Assembly (NCBI GenBank): GCA_037126765.1
Contig: JBBCBC010000012.1
Coordinates: 4,712,001 to 4,776,000, forward strand
Length of the DNA: 64,000 nucleotides
Source of the DNA: Stenogyne calaminthoides
Lineage: Eukaryota > Streptophyta > Magnoliopsida > Lamiales > Lamiaceae
Reading direction: 5' to 3'
Below the pieces are notes generated by a model. It saw nothing but the letters and a program-made list of their open reading frames with translations. It ran no database searches and was not told the DNA's origin. Shown here piece after piece: positions 35,182 through 46,739 of this stretch (position 1 is its first letter; each line of letters begins with the position of its first letter). Position numbers and translations under genes: made by a program.

Positions 35182-35465
35182 CAAGGACGGAGCGAGGAAG
35201 GGTACGGGGGGCACTGGGCCCCCCTGAGATTTTTAAAAAAATCAGGGTATTTTTAGTTATATCATATTTATATAGTATACAAAAATATTTAATCACATAT
35301 ATATGTTTGAATAAAACTAAGTTGTTCTACTTGAACTTTACAGTCAATTAGAGAATTTTATTATTGACGTCAGTTTAGATGAAAATTTCTCTACAGTTAA
35401 TGGAATAGAAGGTCTTACTCAAAAGATAGTTGTCATAATAAAAATCATATTGTATTTCCATTTGT

Positions 35466-35645
35466 TTATTTACTTGTTAAGTCATCATTGATCTTACCCG
35501 TTGCCACAACCACAGTGGAAATAACATTTTCAGCAATGCAACTTATCTAGAGTTCACTACTTAACCAAATGAGAGATAAAATTTTGAATTAATAATTGTT
35601 TAGTTGTATACATAGAAAAAATATTTTTAAAAAATATAGTAAAAA
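35466..35645 (+). pseudogene. hAT transposase C-terminal remnant 2
   Basis: Reads LPVATTTVEITFSAM followed, after a stop, by LLNQMRDKILN and HRKNIF, in the order of a hAT dimerisation domain. Stops make it non-functional. Confidence 0.75.
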
Positions 35646-35804
35646 AACAATCATGCAATATTTCCAAATCATGAAGAGTCGAAGAGGAATGTTATAGTTT
35701 AATGTCATGTAATTATGTTTAAAATTTATATTATATAAGTATATGTATTGGTTTATGTTCCTGTTTTAAACTTTTATTTTTGTACATTTTTTTTACTATT
35801 AGTT

Positions 35805-36336
35805 GGAGAAAAAGTTTTTTGGTCTCATAACTTTCTTGTAAATCAATTTTTCGTCCCAAAAACATTTAACTATCTAATTTTGATCTCATAGCTATCTCAA
35901 TTGTCCAATTTTTGTCCCATTTTTGCTGGAAAAACATAAAATTTTGTCATTTTCAAAGATATGCTTAAGTCACGTGTCGGTTAAAATCGGGGTTTCTAAG
36001 CTCGTTAAGTAGGTAGCGTGGGCGTTGGTGATAAATAAAATTTCATTTTTTTTCGCAACTTAGGAGAAAGTTTCTTGTTCTTTCTAATTTTTTTAAAAAA
36101 TGAGTTTTTGTTTAATAGTCAACGTCTTTGTTAACTACGAGCTCGAAAACCCTCAATTTTAACGGACTCGAGACTTGTGCATGATCAAAAATGATAAAAA
36201 AAAATTATTTTTTGTGAAAATGGGACAAAAACTGGACAATATAGATAATTATAAGACCAAAATTAAACATTTAAATTTTTTGGGATGAAAAAAACAAATT
36301 ATAGAAAAAGTTAAATAACCAAAAACTTTTTTCTCC
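35805..36336. mobile_element. foldback element, same family as 34,395, inside hAT 2
   Basis: GGAGAAAAAGTTTTTTGG / CCAAAAACTTTTTTCTCC at the ends. Flanks TATTAGTT and TATTAGGT agree at 7 of 8 positions. About 530 bp. Confidence 0.65.
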
Positions 36337-36388
36337 TATTAGGTGGGCCCCCCTGATCGAAAATCCTAGCTCTGCCACTGCACCCATG

Positions 36389-36977
36389 TACCCCTCTCAC
36401 TCTGCCATTGGTGGGTCGTGAATGGGTGGGTTTTGAAAATTTATTTTCTTAAATTTATTTAGTTAATTTTTGTGAATACTAATAAATTTAATTAGAATCT
36501 TTCATTCATCATTTACGTTAAGAAATAGTATTTCTAGTAAATTTAATTGTAATAATTTAATTTTACAATATTTATAAATTTTAGATTTTTATATAATATT
36601 TATAATTATTCGAAAAAGAAGAATGTAAAATGGAGAACCATAGTTAATGGTGATAAAAATATAAAATGTACTAAAATATGAAGGGTAATAATGAGAATCT
36701 TAAAATTATCAACAAATTTAAAAAAAATTATCAAATGAAATATAAAACATGTTAAGACATAATTATTGTGCAACAAACAAAAACGTATACATATAAAATT
36801 TGTCAAATGAATCACTATTTTAAGTATCATATTTTATCACATACAATATTTACCAAACGAAAAAAGATAAGACTCTAAAACCACTCTCTTGATAATTAAT
36901 AGTGTGGTGATTAGATCAAATTGTGCTTTAATTAATTACAGTTTCAGAACTTGATAACCACTTTTCCCGGTTGTTAG
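36389..36977. other. no gene recognised
   Basis: AT-rich; the last 100 bp resemble the repeat at 33,780-34,020. Confidence 0.5.
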
Positions 36978-37604
36978 AGAAATAATTGAGTTTTTCGCAC
37001 TTTTGGTCCCACAGGACACACCCCCTCACGATTTTGGTCCAAAACCTTACACTTTTGGTCCCGTAGCCCCAAATTTTTACACATTTTGTCCCAATTTATC
37101 AACTTTTTTGTCAAATCCGTTAACACTTTTGGTCCCATAGGATTTTTGGTCAACAGAGACGCGTGAGGGCTTATTTGGAGGAAAAAACATGACACTTTTG
37201 GTCTCATAGGATTTTTTAACTCAATTTTTTCATCAAATTTTCGAATTTACATTAAAATTATGACATAAGTTTATTATAACAAGCAATTCAACAGAAATTC
37301 AACAACACAAACTAGTAGCAAAGTGACCAACAAAATAAATTTACATATGATCTGATTGCTTAAATCCCAATTCAAATAACCCATAAAGTTTCAACAACTA
37401 AAGAAATAATCAATTTCCATTTTCAACCATTGCGTAAAAGCTTGCAATGACACAATTGATTTTTGTATTGCTCAACCACATAACTATGTTTCTTACACAA
37501 CTATTCAGGTCATGTTTAAGAATTTTGCTTGCATCCTCGGATAATATAAAATCAACAAAGCATTAAATTACCCATATAGAGGAGGAATCGCTAAAGCATT
37601 TTAG

Positions 37605-37832
37605 ATGATCAATTTTCGTGAGAAAAGCTTGCACTCAATCAAGAACTCTCAACAACCTCTTCGCCGCCTTCAACGCCAACCGACTCTCAACAACTCAATT
37701 ACGCCCTACAATCTAGGGGACGGGGTTTCAAAGCCTTTGGTCCATTTTAAATTCTCTCTTGTGTGGTGTAGTCCGGAAGAAGTATACCAATTTGAGAAGT
37801 TAATGATTGTAGAATTCATTTATCACTTATAA
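37605..37832 (+). other. unassigned open frame in MULE cargo
   Basis: 75 codons (begins MINFREKSLH). The minus strand is equally plausible as the source strand, given the exon at 40,536. No domain recognised. Confidence 0.2.
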
Positions 37833-38389
37833 TGACCAAAACAAGATAGCATGAAAGTAACAAGCTCTGGCGATTAAAGTAAGCCATAAGGGCTACCAAT
37901 ATGAAACCACAAATTTGAAGATCAAAATCAAGTTCCAAACTACAAAGATAGGTCTATCTCGGGACGCTAATGAAGCACAAAAAATAGAGAATAAAAACAT
38001 AAATATATCTTAATCAAACAAAAAAATGTAAAACTCAAATTGATGCGATTTCAGGTTCTTTTTAGCATTTTTTTGCCCTTCCGCATTCAAGTTCGGGTTA
38101 GGTAAAAAAAAGACACACATACAAAGAGGCTAAAGAAGAGATAATTCCATATTCAAGTTCGGGTTAGTTCTTCTACTTTAATTTAACACTTTGATGAGAC
38201 AAAAACTTTGATGAACTTGGTTCAAGGAAGTTTTATCTTGAATCCGTATCTTGTTTACCACGAGAGTATCATTGTTTAGCGATTTTGTGAAGAATAACAC
38301 TTTACAAATATTTTTTAAATAGTGACACTTTTTAATGCTAAAACGTGATATACATTTGGGGAATAAGTTGCCTGAGATCTATTCGGGGT

Positions 38390-40196
38390 GAATATTTAAA
38401 TACAAATTTAATTCTTATAATTATTACTAGCATGAATTAATCCTATATTAATTCAAATAATAATCAACAACAAATCATGCATATAATTAATTCACGTAAA
38501 TCCTACGATGCGAATTCTCGAGTTTACATTGGCGTACCTCTTGGGACACGACAATGGTCCAGGTGATTAGACTCACCAAAAGAACTTCCCAAGTATTCCC
38601 TTAATCCTTGCTCGACTATCCGGGTGGTAGGATACTTGCGAACAATTAACAAAAGGAAAATAAATTATGTTGCACCACCTTTGTGGATTTTACTAATTTT
38701 TCAAAGACCTGCGAAATTGTACTTGGGAATGAAAGAGTCATCCCTATTTATAGAGCATAGGTGGTCGAAAATTTTGGGCAAAAAAAATAATGTGGGAAAA
38801 TCTTTTCTTGATCTCAAGAAATCTTGAATATATCTCCTATATTCTTTTTTCCCATAATTATAATATTCCATAAAATCCCACCTTTTTTTGTTATGGGATA
38901 TTTTTAGGGAAATTATAGGCAAGAATCGATTTGGATCTTCTTGAATTTATGAGATATTCTTGTATTTCAAGAAATACATATCTTCCATAATATATTTTCA
39001 AGAAAATCAAGAAAATCTTTCTTGCCCTTTATATTTCAAAAAATTTGAAATTTACTTCATGAATAACCAAGTGGAGATTTCTTGAATTTAATGAGATAAT
39101 CTTGTATTCAAGAATACATATCTTCATTCCATAACAAAATTCAAAGAAAATCTTTCTCCCCTTTTATCCATAAATTTCGAAAATAATGGAAAAAATAAGC
39201 AACAATATTTATTTTATTTTAAACACCTTTTTTAGGTTATTGGACTATATATTTGGGCTACTTAGGGGCCTTTAGGAGAATTAAGATTGGACCTTCAATG
39301 GATCTTGAATTATCAATATTGAGCCACAATATTATTCAAGCCCATAAATATTAATTAATCCCACTACATAATTAATATTGCACTATCCATCTTAACCCAT
39401 ATTACGGTCAATATGGCTCCGATTATTATTTCCCGTGTTTAAGATTATCTAGCCCATTAGTTAATTCAAGCCATTGAAATAGCTTTACGTTAATTAATAT
39501 CTTTTGTCCTTGGTCAAGGAACGGTTCAACATTATTATCCATACCGGAAACTAGTTCACTTGCAAGATTTGGTATGATAAAAGCTTATGAACCTCCCAGG
39601 GGAAATTAAATCGAACAAGCGTACTTGCACACGATTCTCCGTATTAAATCTTAGCAATCACATGTGACCAATAATATTGCCCAAGATAAAAAGTATTGAA
39701 TCTCGTTGATTCTCTACCCATGATAAGTCAAATCAATAGTTACCAACCACACGTGATCCTATTTAAGGGGATCTAAGATTAAGAAACAACGAACGAGAGA
39801 GGTCTAATTCTTCCTTGTTGATTCGAAGAATTTGTCCTCCCATGGGTCCTATTCGAAGGCATCGGTCATGCACTAGTGTAATCTCTTGGTCAAGACAAGC
39901 CAATCTGAGCCTTACACTTCAACCTTTCACGATGGATTGTTCATTTCCATCTAGGTAAGTGAATGGTGTACTTTTTTAGTTACAAGGATTTACATTAATT
40001 TAATTTTACGTGATCGGTATCACTAAATTAACTACAATGTAACACGTCTTATTTATTAAACAACAGCGAAGTAAATATATGTAACATTCAATGATATTTA
40101 AAGCATCATTGATAAACAATTTATTTGATAAATAAGTCCGAAATTAGGTTTTGATTATATAAATTAAAAGCATACTTTCAATTATAATCCCAACAA
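38390..40196 (-). mobile_element. probable copia LTR or solo LTR inside the MULE, inverted
   Basis: Read on the minus strand it starts TGTTGGGATTATAATTG at 40,196, the form of a copia LTR start. It runs about 1.8 kb through LTR-like sequence with GTGATACCGATCACG. I could not fix the other end or a target duplication. Confidence 0.35.
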
Positions 40197-40535
40197 CTTC
40201 ATATGCTAAAATATAGTATTACTTGGAAGTTGGAAGATTGAAGAAGTAAATTTACAAAATCAAGAAAATCTTGTAAATCTCAAGAGGAACGATTCTTGCA
40301 ACAAGTTTTTGTATTTATATCACGTTTCTAGTATTAGAGTCCGAGTCTTCCATGCAATTCAAAATTTCTTCTTAGAACCGACTCTCCTTAGTTTCAAATC
40401 ATTATATATTTTCTAGAACAATCATATAAAACAAACCAACCCAAAACCCGGCCGGGATGAGATTCTTAATCCTATATCGACCAATTCTGATCACAAAAAC
40501 ATGCATCTTGATAAAACAAGCCAAAGACAACTTAC

Positions 40536-40614
40536 CAATGAAAGGAATGACGAACTTGATGAAATTGCTTAATTTGATGCGATAACCCGCACTTGAGTTG
40601 TGTGTCATCTTCAT
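40536..40614 (-). pseudogene. captured first coding exon in the MULE
   Basis: ATG at 40,614 opens MKMTHNSSAGYRIKLSNF and continues to VIPFIG, where a consensus donor GTAAGTT (40,535 downward) follows. Upstream on the same strand is leader-like sequence. The family is not recognised. It is a fragment and unlikely to give a whole protein. Confidence 0.4.
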
Positions 40615-40899
40615 TTGAATCCTCCCACCACTATGGCTGCCTTGGATTAAATATCCTCACGATATTTGATGCATATGAAACAACAATTTCACTTAAGCGA
40701 TCTGATGTCTGAAAAAAAAATTGCACCATCACTCCTCAAAACAATTAGGATCAAGCAAAAAAAAACAAAATAGAGAAATTAAACAACACGAAACCACGGA
40801 GAAATTAAACAGAGAAATTGCCCCAGATCGGATCATGAAACCACGGAAGTTCTACCATTCGCAAGATCGCGAAACTAGAAACAGAATTCCCAGGTTAAT

Positions 40900-41345
40900 T
40901 TACATTCGACCCAGAGGGATTACATGCAATCAATCATTTGGGTAGAAGCACCCGGCAAATGAGGATCGCCTCTGGAACGCCGAAAACTTCGCTGGCGCCC
41001 GCCTTTAGGGCAAGCCCTCCATATTTGAATTGAAATCGCGAATCGGCAAAGAATGAGGCCCGACATCCCCGGGTTGGGGGTTGGGTGAATTGATGTCGCC
41101 TAGACCGTCAAGACCTCAGGCGAGTCCAAAGGAGGCGTGCTCAGGTCAGAAGCAGTCGTGGGTCGGCCCGCGTCGTTGAATAGGGTTGAGATAATTACGA
41201 GATTCGAGAGTTTCTCAAATAATTTCGATAAGACTAGGGTGTCGGGCCGCAGTGCAAGGTGGGGGTATCAGCACGCGGAGGGCGCCATGACCATAGCCGC
41301 GGCGTGTGTGTGTGTGAGTTGGACGAAAACACACACTAAAGTGTG
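40900..41345 (-). other. GC-rich captured segment, probable 5' leader or promoter
   Basis: Marked GC rise compared with the rest of the window, plus a short (GT)n run at 41,304-41,317. It lies directly inside the right inverted repeat and upstream, on the minus strand, of the exon at 40,614. Neither strand is consistently open. Confidence 0.4.
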
Positions 41346-41649
41346 AAATCGCACATAGTGCGCTCCTAAGGGTTTTTTTCTCGGGAAAAATTGATTTAAT
41401 TCGTATAATTGTTTTTTTAAGTTTGACTAACGGCGAGTGTTGAAAACTTCGATTTTTGCGGAAATTTCGTTCTTGGGACCAAAAGTGTCAAAATTTTGGG
41501 CTACGGAACAAAAATGTAAGGTTTAGGACCAAAATCGTGAGGGGGTGTGTCCTGTGGGACCAAAAGTGCGAAAAACTCAGAAATAATTAAATAAACAAAT
41601 TAATTTCACACATTTTTACAAGTTCAAATTTTAAATGAGATGTAATTTT

Positions 41650-41672
41650 TTTCATGGTATCAGAGTCTTCAA
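41650..41672 (+). other. tRNA-iMet primer-binding-site-like remnant
   Basis: TGGTATCAGAGTC matches the usual copia primer site TGGTATCAGAGC with one change. No LTR or Pol sequence is recognisable around it. Confidence 0.35.
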
Positions 41673-41833
41673 GCTCATGTCCACGTTTAAGTTCGATTTC
41701 ATTTGAAAAGCAATCGCACTCATATTAAATTATACACTTACAACTTCATCCATATTAAATTATAACATTTATTGGGGCCTCAACAAGTTCGGGTTTTTAG
41801 ATGATATGAAACTCTTTCGTCGGTATAATGTTA

Positions 41834-42096
41834 GGGTCCGCTTGGTATGACTCGGGAATGGTAATAGTAATGCGTATCATTGAGGGGTCAGTCAGTATGG
41901 GGTTATTGATTGCATTATTATTGCTTGGTTAAAAAGCCAACAATGGATATCAGGTGAGGAGGGTTGAGTGAGGGATAAAAGTAAGATAATCAATTACTTA
42001 TTTCTAATCCTATTACGAACAAATCTAAACTATCAAACCGAATAAATAGGAATAATTCTCCATTACCCCTTCCATTACCTCCAATCAAGCGATCCC
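41834..42096. mobile_element. Tourist-type (PIF/Harbinger) MITE
   Basis: Ends GGGTCCGCTTGGTA and CAATCAAGCGATCCC with TTA on both sides (41,831-41,833 and 42,097-42,099), 263 bp. Inner arms GGAATGGTAATAG / CCATTACC are also inverted. Confidence 0.8.
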
Positions 42097-42099
42097 TTA

Positions 42100-42965
42100 A
42101 TTCCACCCCACCCTTAATTCCACCCGCATTTCTTGACATGGTCATCTTTCCTTAGCAAGTGAAACAACAATGTAATAAATGAGCAAACATGTTGATTTTT
42201 CACCCTCTTTATAATCACATATTCATATTCTAGAATCCACTAACATATATATATATCCGAATATTCTGGTTGAGAATCTATTTTAATATTCTTCAAAGAT
42301 TATATTGTGCATTTTTTGTAGTAAACAAAACCACTAAAAATTGTGCTCACAGAGATGTCTATGAATAAACAGAAACCCCTCGAAATATCACAAAAATAGT
42401 CGCAGCAGTTCCCAACAAGAAAAAAATGTACTGATTCCATCCATATCTTCATGCACTTAATTTGGTTACAAGTTTCTCCCTCAGTTTACTAAGCTAATAT
42501 GCTCGTTTTTTTTTATCGATTCTTGCTAATTCTTTTTTATCTTCTCGTATTAGCGATAAAGTTCGCATTTAGCTAGGTACCCTGTTAATTTCATCCCTAA
42601 AAGTGTGTTTTTTTTTAAAAAAAAAACTGGATATTATGTTTACGACGAGAGTCCGTTTCCGGTGAAACATTTTATAGTAAAATATTAGGATTTTTAACTG
42701 CAATTATAAAGAAATTGAAAGAAACAAAATTAAATAACATGGATTCGGTGACTCAATTGTCAGGAATAACTACGGCTGGGCCCGAGTGCACTACCAAGTC
42801 GAGAGATTTACTAATATTTTCGGTGATAACAAACACAATGAATCAAATAGGTATTTATAAGTGTAACTGAGCAAAAACCCTAAAGGCCCATTCTGAAATG
42901 CTGCTAAAAAAGGCCCCAACAAGGAAGGCGATGAGTGTGGGACGTGAAGCAGTTGATCGGGCTTC
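42100..42965. other. left flank of the empty copia site
   Basis: Mostly AT-rich with no gene I can support. 42,730-42,965 is less AT-rich and ends GGGCTTC directly before ATAAC. If unit B is the uninserted allele, this should match the sequence left of the copia 5' LTR, which is not visible in this window. Confidence 0.5.
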
Positions 42966-42970
42966 ATAAC
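42966..42970. other. empty copia target site ATAAC
   Basis: ATAAC followed by CCAACATAAAATTGATACC. Copies A and C have LTR-ATAAC-CTAACATAAAATTGATACC here. A single ATAAC without an LTR is what an uninserted locus should show. Confidence 0.75.
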
Positions 42971-44329
42971 CCAACATAAAATTGATACCATTACAATTAT
43001 GAATTGATACAATAACATGACGGTGAGCACATTTTGACTTTATGTGTATAAATGTTATGATATTAATTTATAAGTGTAGTGGTATCAGTAAATGAAACTT
43101 ATGATATTAGTACGGATCCAGTTTGACCGGTGAGTTTGTGATGAAACTTTATCATCCCTAGCTAACTATTTTAGCTTAATAAAGTAGTGGATTAAGATCG
43201 TGATAGTACGTACCTTCAATTTCAACATAAATCAAATAATGCTAGTCAATAAAATAAAATTTTAATAACGTGTAATATATGTTAGGTTTCTCCTGGAAAA
43301 AAGAAGAAGTAGATAATGGAGTATTAATCCTTACGAAGAGTTGGGGTGATAGAGATGTGATCGCAATAGCGATCTTAAACATTTATAATTGCAATTTGAT
43401 TAAAAAATTAGTTATTATTAATGTAATTAATTAATAATTATTATGTTTTCATAATTAATGTTAGAATTTTCTTATTTAAGAGTTAGTCTGTAACCTCATT
43501 AAGTTGATTATGAATTAAAATATTATTAAGTGTGTTTCTTTTCTTTTCTTTATTGCCGGTATTTCCCTGCATCATGGGGTTAATGTTTCTTATGGAAATA
43601 TTCAACTCAAGACAGTTGCTTAATTATGTGATTTGCTTGGTAGAAATAGAAAGGATATCTTTTGCAATGAGCTGGATATATACATGCATTATTTTGCTTA
43701 GGTAATTATCTTTTCTTTAGAGACACTTTGTGAAATCATCTAAACTATAATGAAAAATCCATATCAGATTAATGAATAAGTACACACAAAATTAAATTTG
43801 TCTAACCCCAGTATCAATATGACATGGTTATACCATTAATTCACACACATATTTTTTAGAATTAATTCATAGCTTGGCATTTTCATGCATCTATATTCCT
43901 TTTCTTTTATAGGGTAAAAAATGCATCTATATATATTCCTTAATTAAGTTGTGTCTATGGAAACTGGAGAGTGGAGAGTGATATGGTGGGCCACGTCAAT
44001 GATGAATTATTTCTACTTTCTAGTCCTCAATACTAAACAAGAATCTCAATTTTTTTTTTTTTCGAGATTTTATATAATTTTAACTTTTCTTGGTTGGTTT
44101 GACCTGCAGATGATCTAGAAATGCTCAAGACCACTTGCAATGTAATTGAGAGCTGCTTCTAAAATTGCTCAATCAAGATACAAGAACTGGGGCAAGTGAT
44201 GGGCTACATAAATGGAAATTAAATGAACCCTTTTAATATTCAAGTTTATCATGTTAAAGGAGAAATTATTAATTCAATTGAATATGTAAATTGTAATTAT
44301 ATAGAAACTAACTATTATTGGCAAAAACT

Positions 44330-44565
44330 TGTGCGAATCGAGTTCACCGTGAACTCGAGTTTTTTTAGTATCACTGTTATGTACAAAAACTATTTCTGTT
44401 GTGCATAAAAATTATCATTATTATACACAAAAACTATCACTGTTTAAAAAATATTTTATACTTTTAAACAGTGAATTTTTTTTTACATAACAGTAATAAT
44501 TTTTACACAATTCTTTACATGTGTAGACCTGATTCCTGAATCAGGAATGTTACTCATTATTATTT
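44330..44565. mobile_element. foldback MITE, GAGTTCACCGTGAACTC family, unit B
   Basis: Complete in B, from GAGTTCACCGTGAACTCGAG to CCTGATTCCTGAATCAGG. In A and C it is cut at ATAAAAATTATCATTA. Confidence 0.6.
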
Positions 44566-44927
44566 GCATTGATTGCTCAATGAAAAGTATGTATGCAGGC
44601 ATATTATATATACTACTACCTCCTACCCAATTTAATTGTCTTGTATTCCAATGTCCCAATATTAAAGTATATATTTTTGTTTTCATGATACTGAATAATT
44701 TTTCTAATTTATTTATTAATATAATTATATGCATTTATTATGTTGAAAAGTAAAAATCTTACTCACCCCGTCCTAAAAATATGGTCTCTGTTTTTTCACA
44801 CAAATTTATAAACCATCATTTATTGTGATAGAAATTGTGGATTTAACTATGAAAATTGTAATATACCCTTATTTATTGAATACAAAAATAAAATTGTTTA
44901 ATCCCAATGTACATTAAATATAGATAT

Positions 44928-45759
44928 GGGCGTGACTATTCATACCCACAAAATTACCAAGTACGCCCACTTTTTATATTTTTACAAAAATGACCTTAAT
45001 AAAAAATACTAATATACCCTTTAAATTAAAATAAAAATATTAAATTTATTAAACTCACCCACTTTTCTTAACCCCACGTTAAAAAGCCCATCTAATTTTT
45101 TTTTTAAAAAAAACACGCTATCTTCTTCTTTCTTATATTTCCGTACCAAAAAAACCCTAAATCTTAAGTTTTTCCAAAAGAAATATGGACGAAAAAATTC
45201 ACCAAGTATTCAAACTGTAAGTTTATCTTCTTTCTTCCCTTTGAAAATATATAAGAACATGACAGAATTACACTGAAATAGACATCTACCTCCATGACAA
45301 ACATTTGTCACACTGCTGGAAATTTCTAACATTAATAGTCTAGCACTGTTTATGGCTCTTCCCTGATAAACTTGCCCAGATCTTGTTTGGTCATATCCAA
45401 AAGATCATGCTAACAACATTTGTCACCAAAATTTAATTAATAAACCCTTCTTTGTTCTACCATTCCAAGTTTCCCCGAGAAGTGAGAAAAGTCAGCCATC
45501 TTTGTCTTGTCATTTAGCTATTCACCAATTAGGCCTATATATCTGGTGAGAATTCTAGGGTTTAGTGACGAAACCTCAAATTAGGTCGTGGGATTTGTTA
45601 TTATCAATTCATACTTAAAAATTAATTTAGTGGGTATGTTTATTTAAGTCTAAATATTGTATTAAGGTTATAATTTAAAATTTTAAGGGTGTACTAAAAA
45701 AATTAAAGAATAAGTAAAATGTGTGGTTAGCAATGGGTGTACTTAGTAATTTTGTGGGT
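44928..45759. mobile_element. Pack-MULE-like element, unit B, left end intact
   Basis: The left end GGGCGTGACTATTCATACCC is preceded by TATAGATAT (44,919-44,927). The right end reads AGTAATTTTGTGGGT, and the terminal 15 or so bases are lost in B. Units A and C keep the right end, and C still has GCCACGCCC followed by TATAGATAT. Combining the units gives a 9-bp target duplication and a MULE of about 0.85 kb carrying a gene-start-like segment. Confidence 0.65.
45185..45216 (+). other. possible captured first exon in the unit B MULE
   Basis: ATG opening MDEKIHQVFK, then a donor CTGTAAGTTT. Upstream are AAAACCCTAAATC motifs and a pyrimidine-rich leader from about 45,116. Only eleven codons, so this is suggestive only. 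Confidence 0.3.
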
Positions 45760-45775
45760 AGATATTTTAAGGCTA

Positions 45776-45979
45776 AGTCTTGTATGCATTCAGGTGCACC
45801 GTGCACTCATAGTGCATTTTAGAACCGTGCAACTTATTATACTGAAAGATGCAACTTGTTTATACTTTCATATTAATATTTGCACGGTTCAGTATAAACA
45901 AGTTACATCTTTCATAATAACAAGTTGCAAGGTTCTAAAATGTACTATGAGTGCACGGTGTACCTGAATGCACATGAGA
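45776..45979. mobile_element. foldback MITE, GTGCACTCATAGTGCA family, unit B
   Basis: Well-preserved copy with both arms; compare 59,365-59,569. Confidence 0.7.
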
Positions 45980-46228
45980 CCCACTTATATTTTAATCAAT
46001 TTACACACTTTTAATAAGAAAGTTGACTATGATTTTGGACAAACTAAAAGGAAAAAAGGGGTCATATTTTTTTGGACGGATGGAGTATTAAATATGGTAA
46101 TAATAGAAATTTTACTTGTTTAATTAATCTTTCTAATCTCTTTTTTAATCTTCGTGAAAAATCCAATCAACCAAGTATATAATTGGAACGAAGGAAGTAT
46201 TCTTACATCAAATAAGCATTGTATGGAG

Positions 46229-46372
46229 GGACACTTGTACGAGACGGTCTTACGGTGAGATGGAATATAATTTGGGCATTGACGCTTTAATACTTTGAAA
46301 GAGGTGTGTGTTGATTTGTGCTAATTTGTACCCCATCTCTTGTATGAGATCGTCTCGTATGAGTTTTTGTCC
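46229..46372. mobile_element. short MITE, GAGACGGTCT family, unit B
   Basis: ACTTGTACGAGACGGTCTTA at the left and GAGATCGTCTCGTATGAG at the right form the inverted ends. Confidence 0.6.
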
Positions 46373-46739
46373 AAACCCTACCAAAATTGTGGTGCTAGTT
46401 GATATTATGAATGGAAAAGTTGAAGCCAGAATTGGAAAAGCGTGCTTACACCTTCCAACCTGCATCTTGCTTGCATATATAATTTGGCAATGTTCCATCC
46501 TTATTGGATTTATAGGTATGATATTCCTCCCTACGCCTTTTACTTTTTCTTTCCCCTTTAATGTTAAGAATGTAGTAATTAATTCTAATTCATAGCATTA
46601 TTCTTATGAGTTGGTCTCAATAATCTTTCTCATCATCGTCCAAGTTAGCAAGATATATAATCCTTTGAAATCTCGAATATTATTATTCGATATAAATTAT
46701 ACTTCAAAAGAATTTTTTATATTTTCATTTTATACGTGA

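Larger units (their letters stand above)
35182..36380 (+). mobile_element. hAT transposon 2, deleted, with nested foldback element
   Basis: Ends CAAGGACGGAGCGAGGA and, read inward from the right, CAGTGGCAGAGCTAGGA, the usual plant hAT end. Flanked by CCCCCATG and CACCCATG, an 8-bp target with one mismatch. A transposase tail lies at 35,466-35,645. The foldback at 35,805-36,336 inserted later. Confidence 0.75.
36988..41578. mobile_element. large Mutator-like element with 10-bp target duplication and gene-like cargo
   Basis: Inverted ends match for at least 110 bp (GAGTTTTTCGCACTTTTGG outermost, then CACACCCCCTCACGATTTTGG). AGAAATAATT flanks both sides exactly (36,978-36,987 and 41,579-41,588). 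I find no transposase. The interior (37,230-41,390) holds gene-like pieces on the minus strand, including a GC-rich leader and an exon with a consensus donor, plus a copia-LTR-like insert. This fits a Pack-MULE. Confidence 0.82.
42971..46735. repeat. unit B: third copy of the flank, without the copia insertion
   Basis: Nearly identical to 9,016-11,635 and 57,714-60,322, except for 1.18 kb (about 44,421-45,604) present only in B. It stops at 46,735 in TTTTCATTTTAT, where A and C continue CTGTCCAC but B continues into copia gag-pol sequence. Confidence 0.85.

Noticed and set aside
41650..41672. A complete copia element near the TGGTATCAGAG site
   Set aside because: No LTR, Gag or Pol sequence is recognisable around it.
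42791..43030. A 79-codon minus frame across the empty site
   Set aside because: It spans the copia target junction and unit B flank, with no homologue recognised and no splice context.
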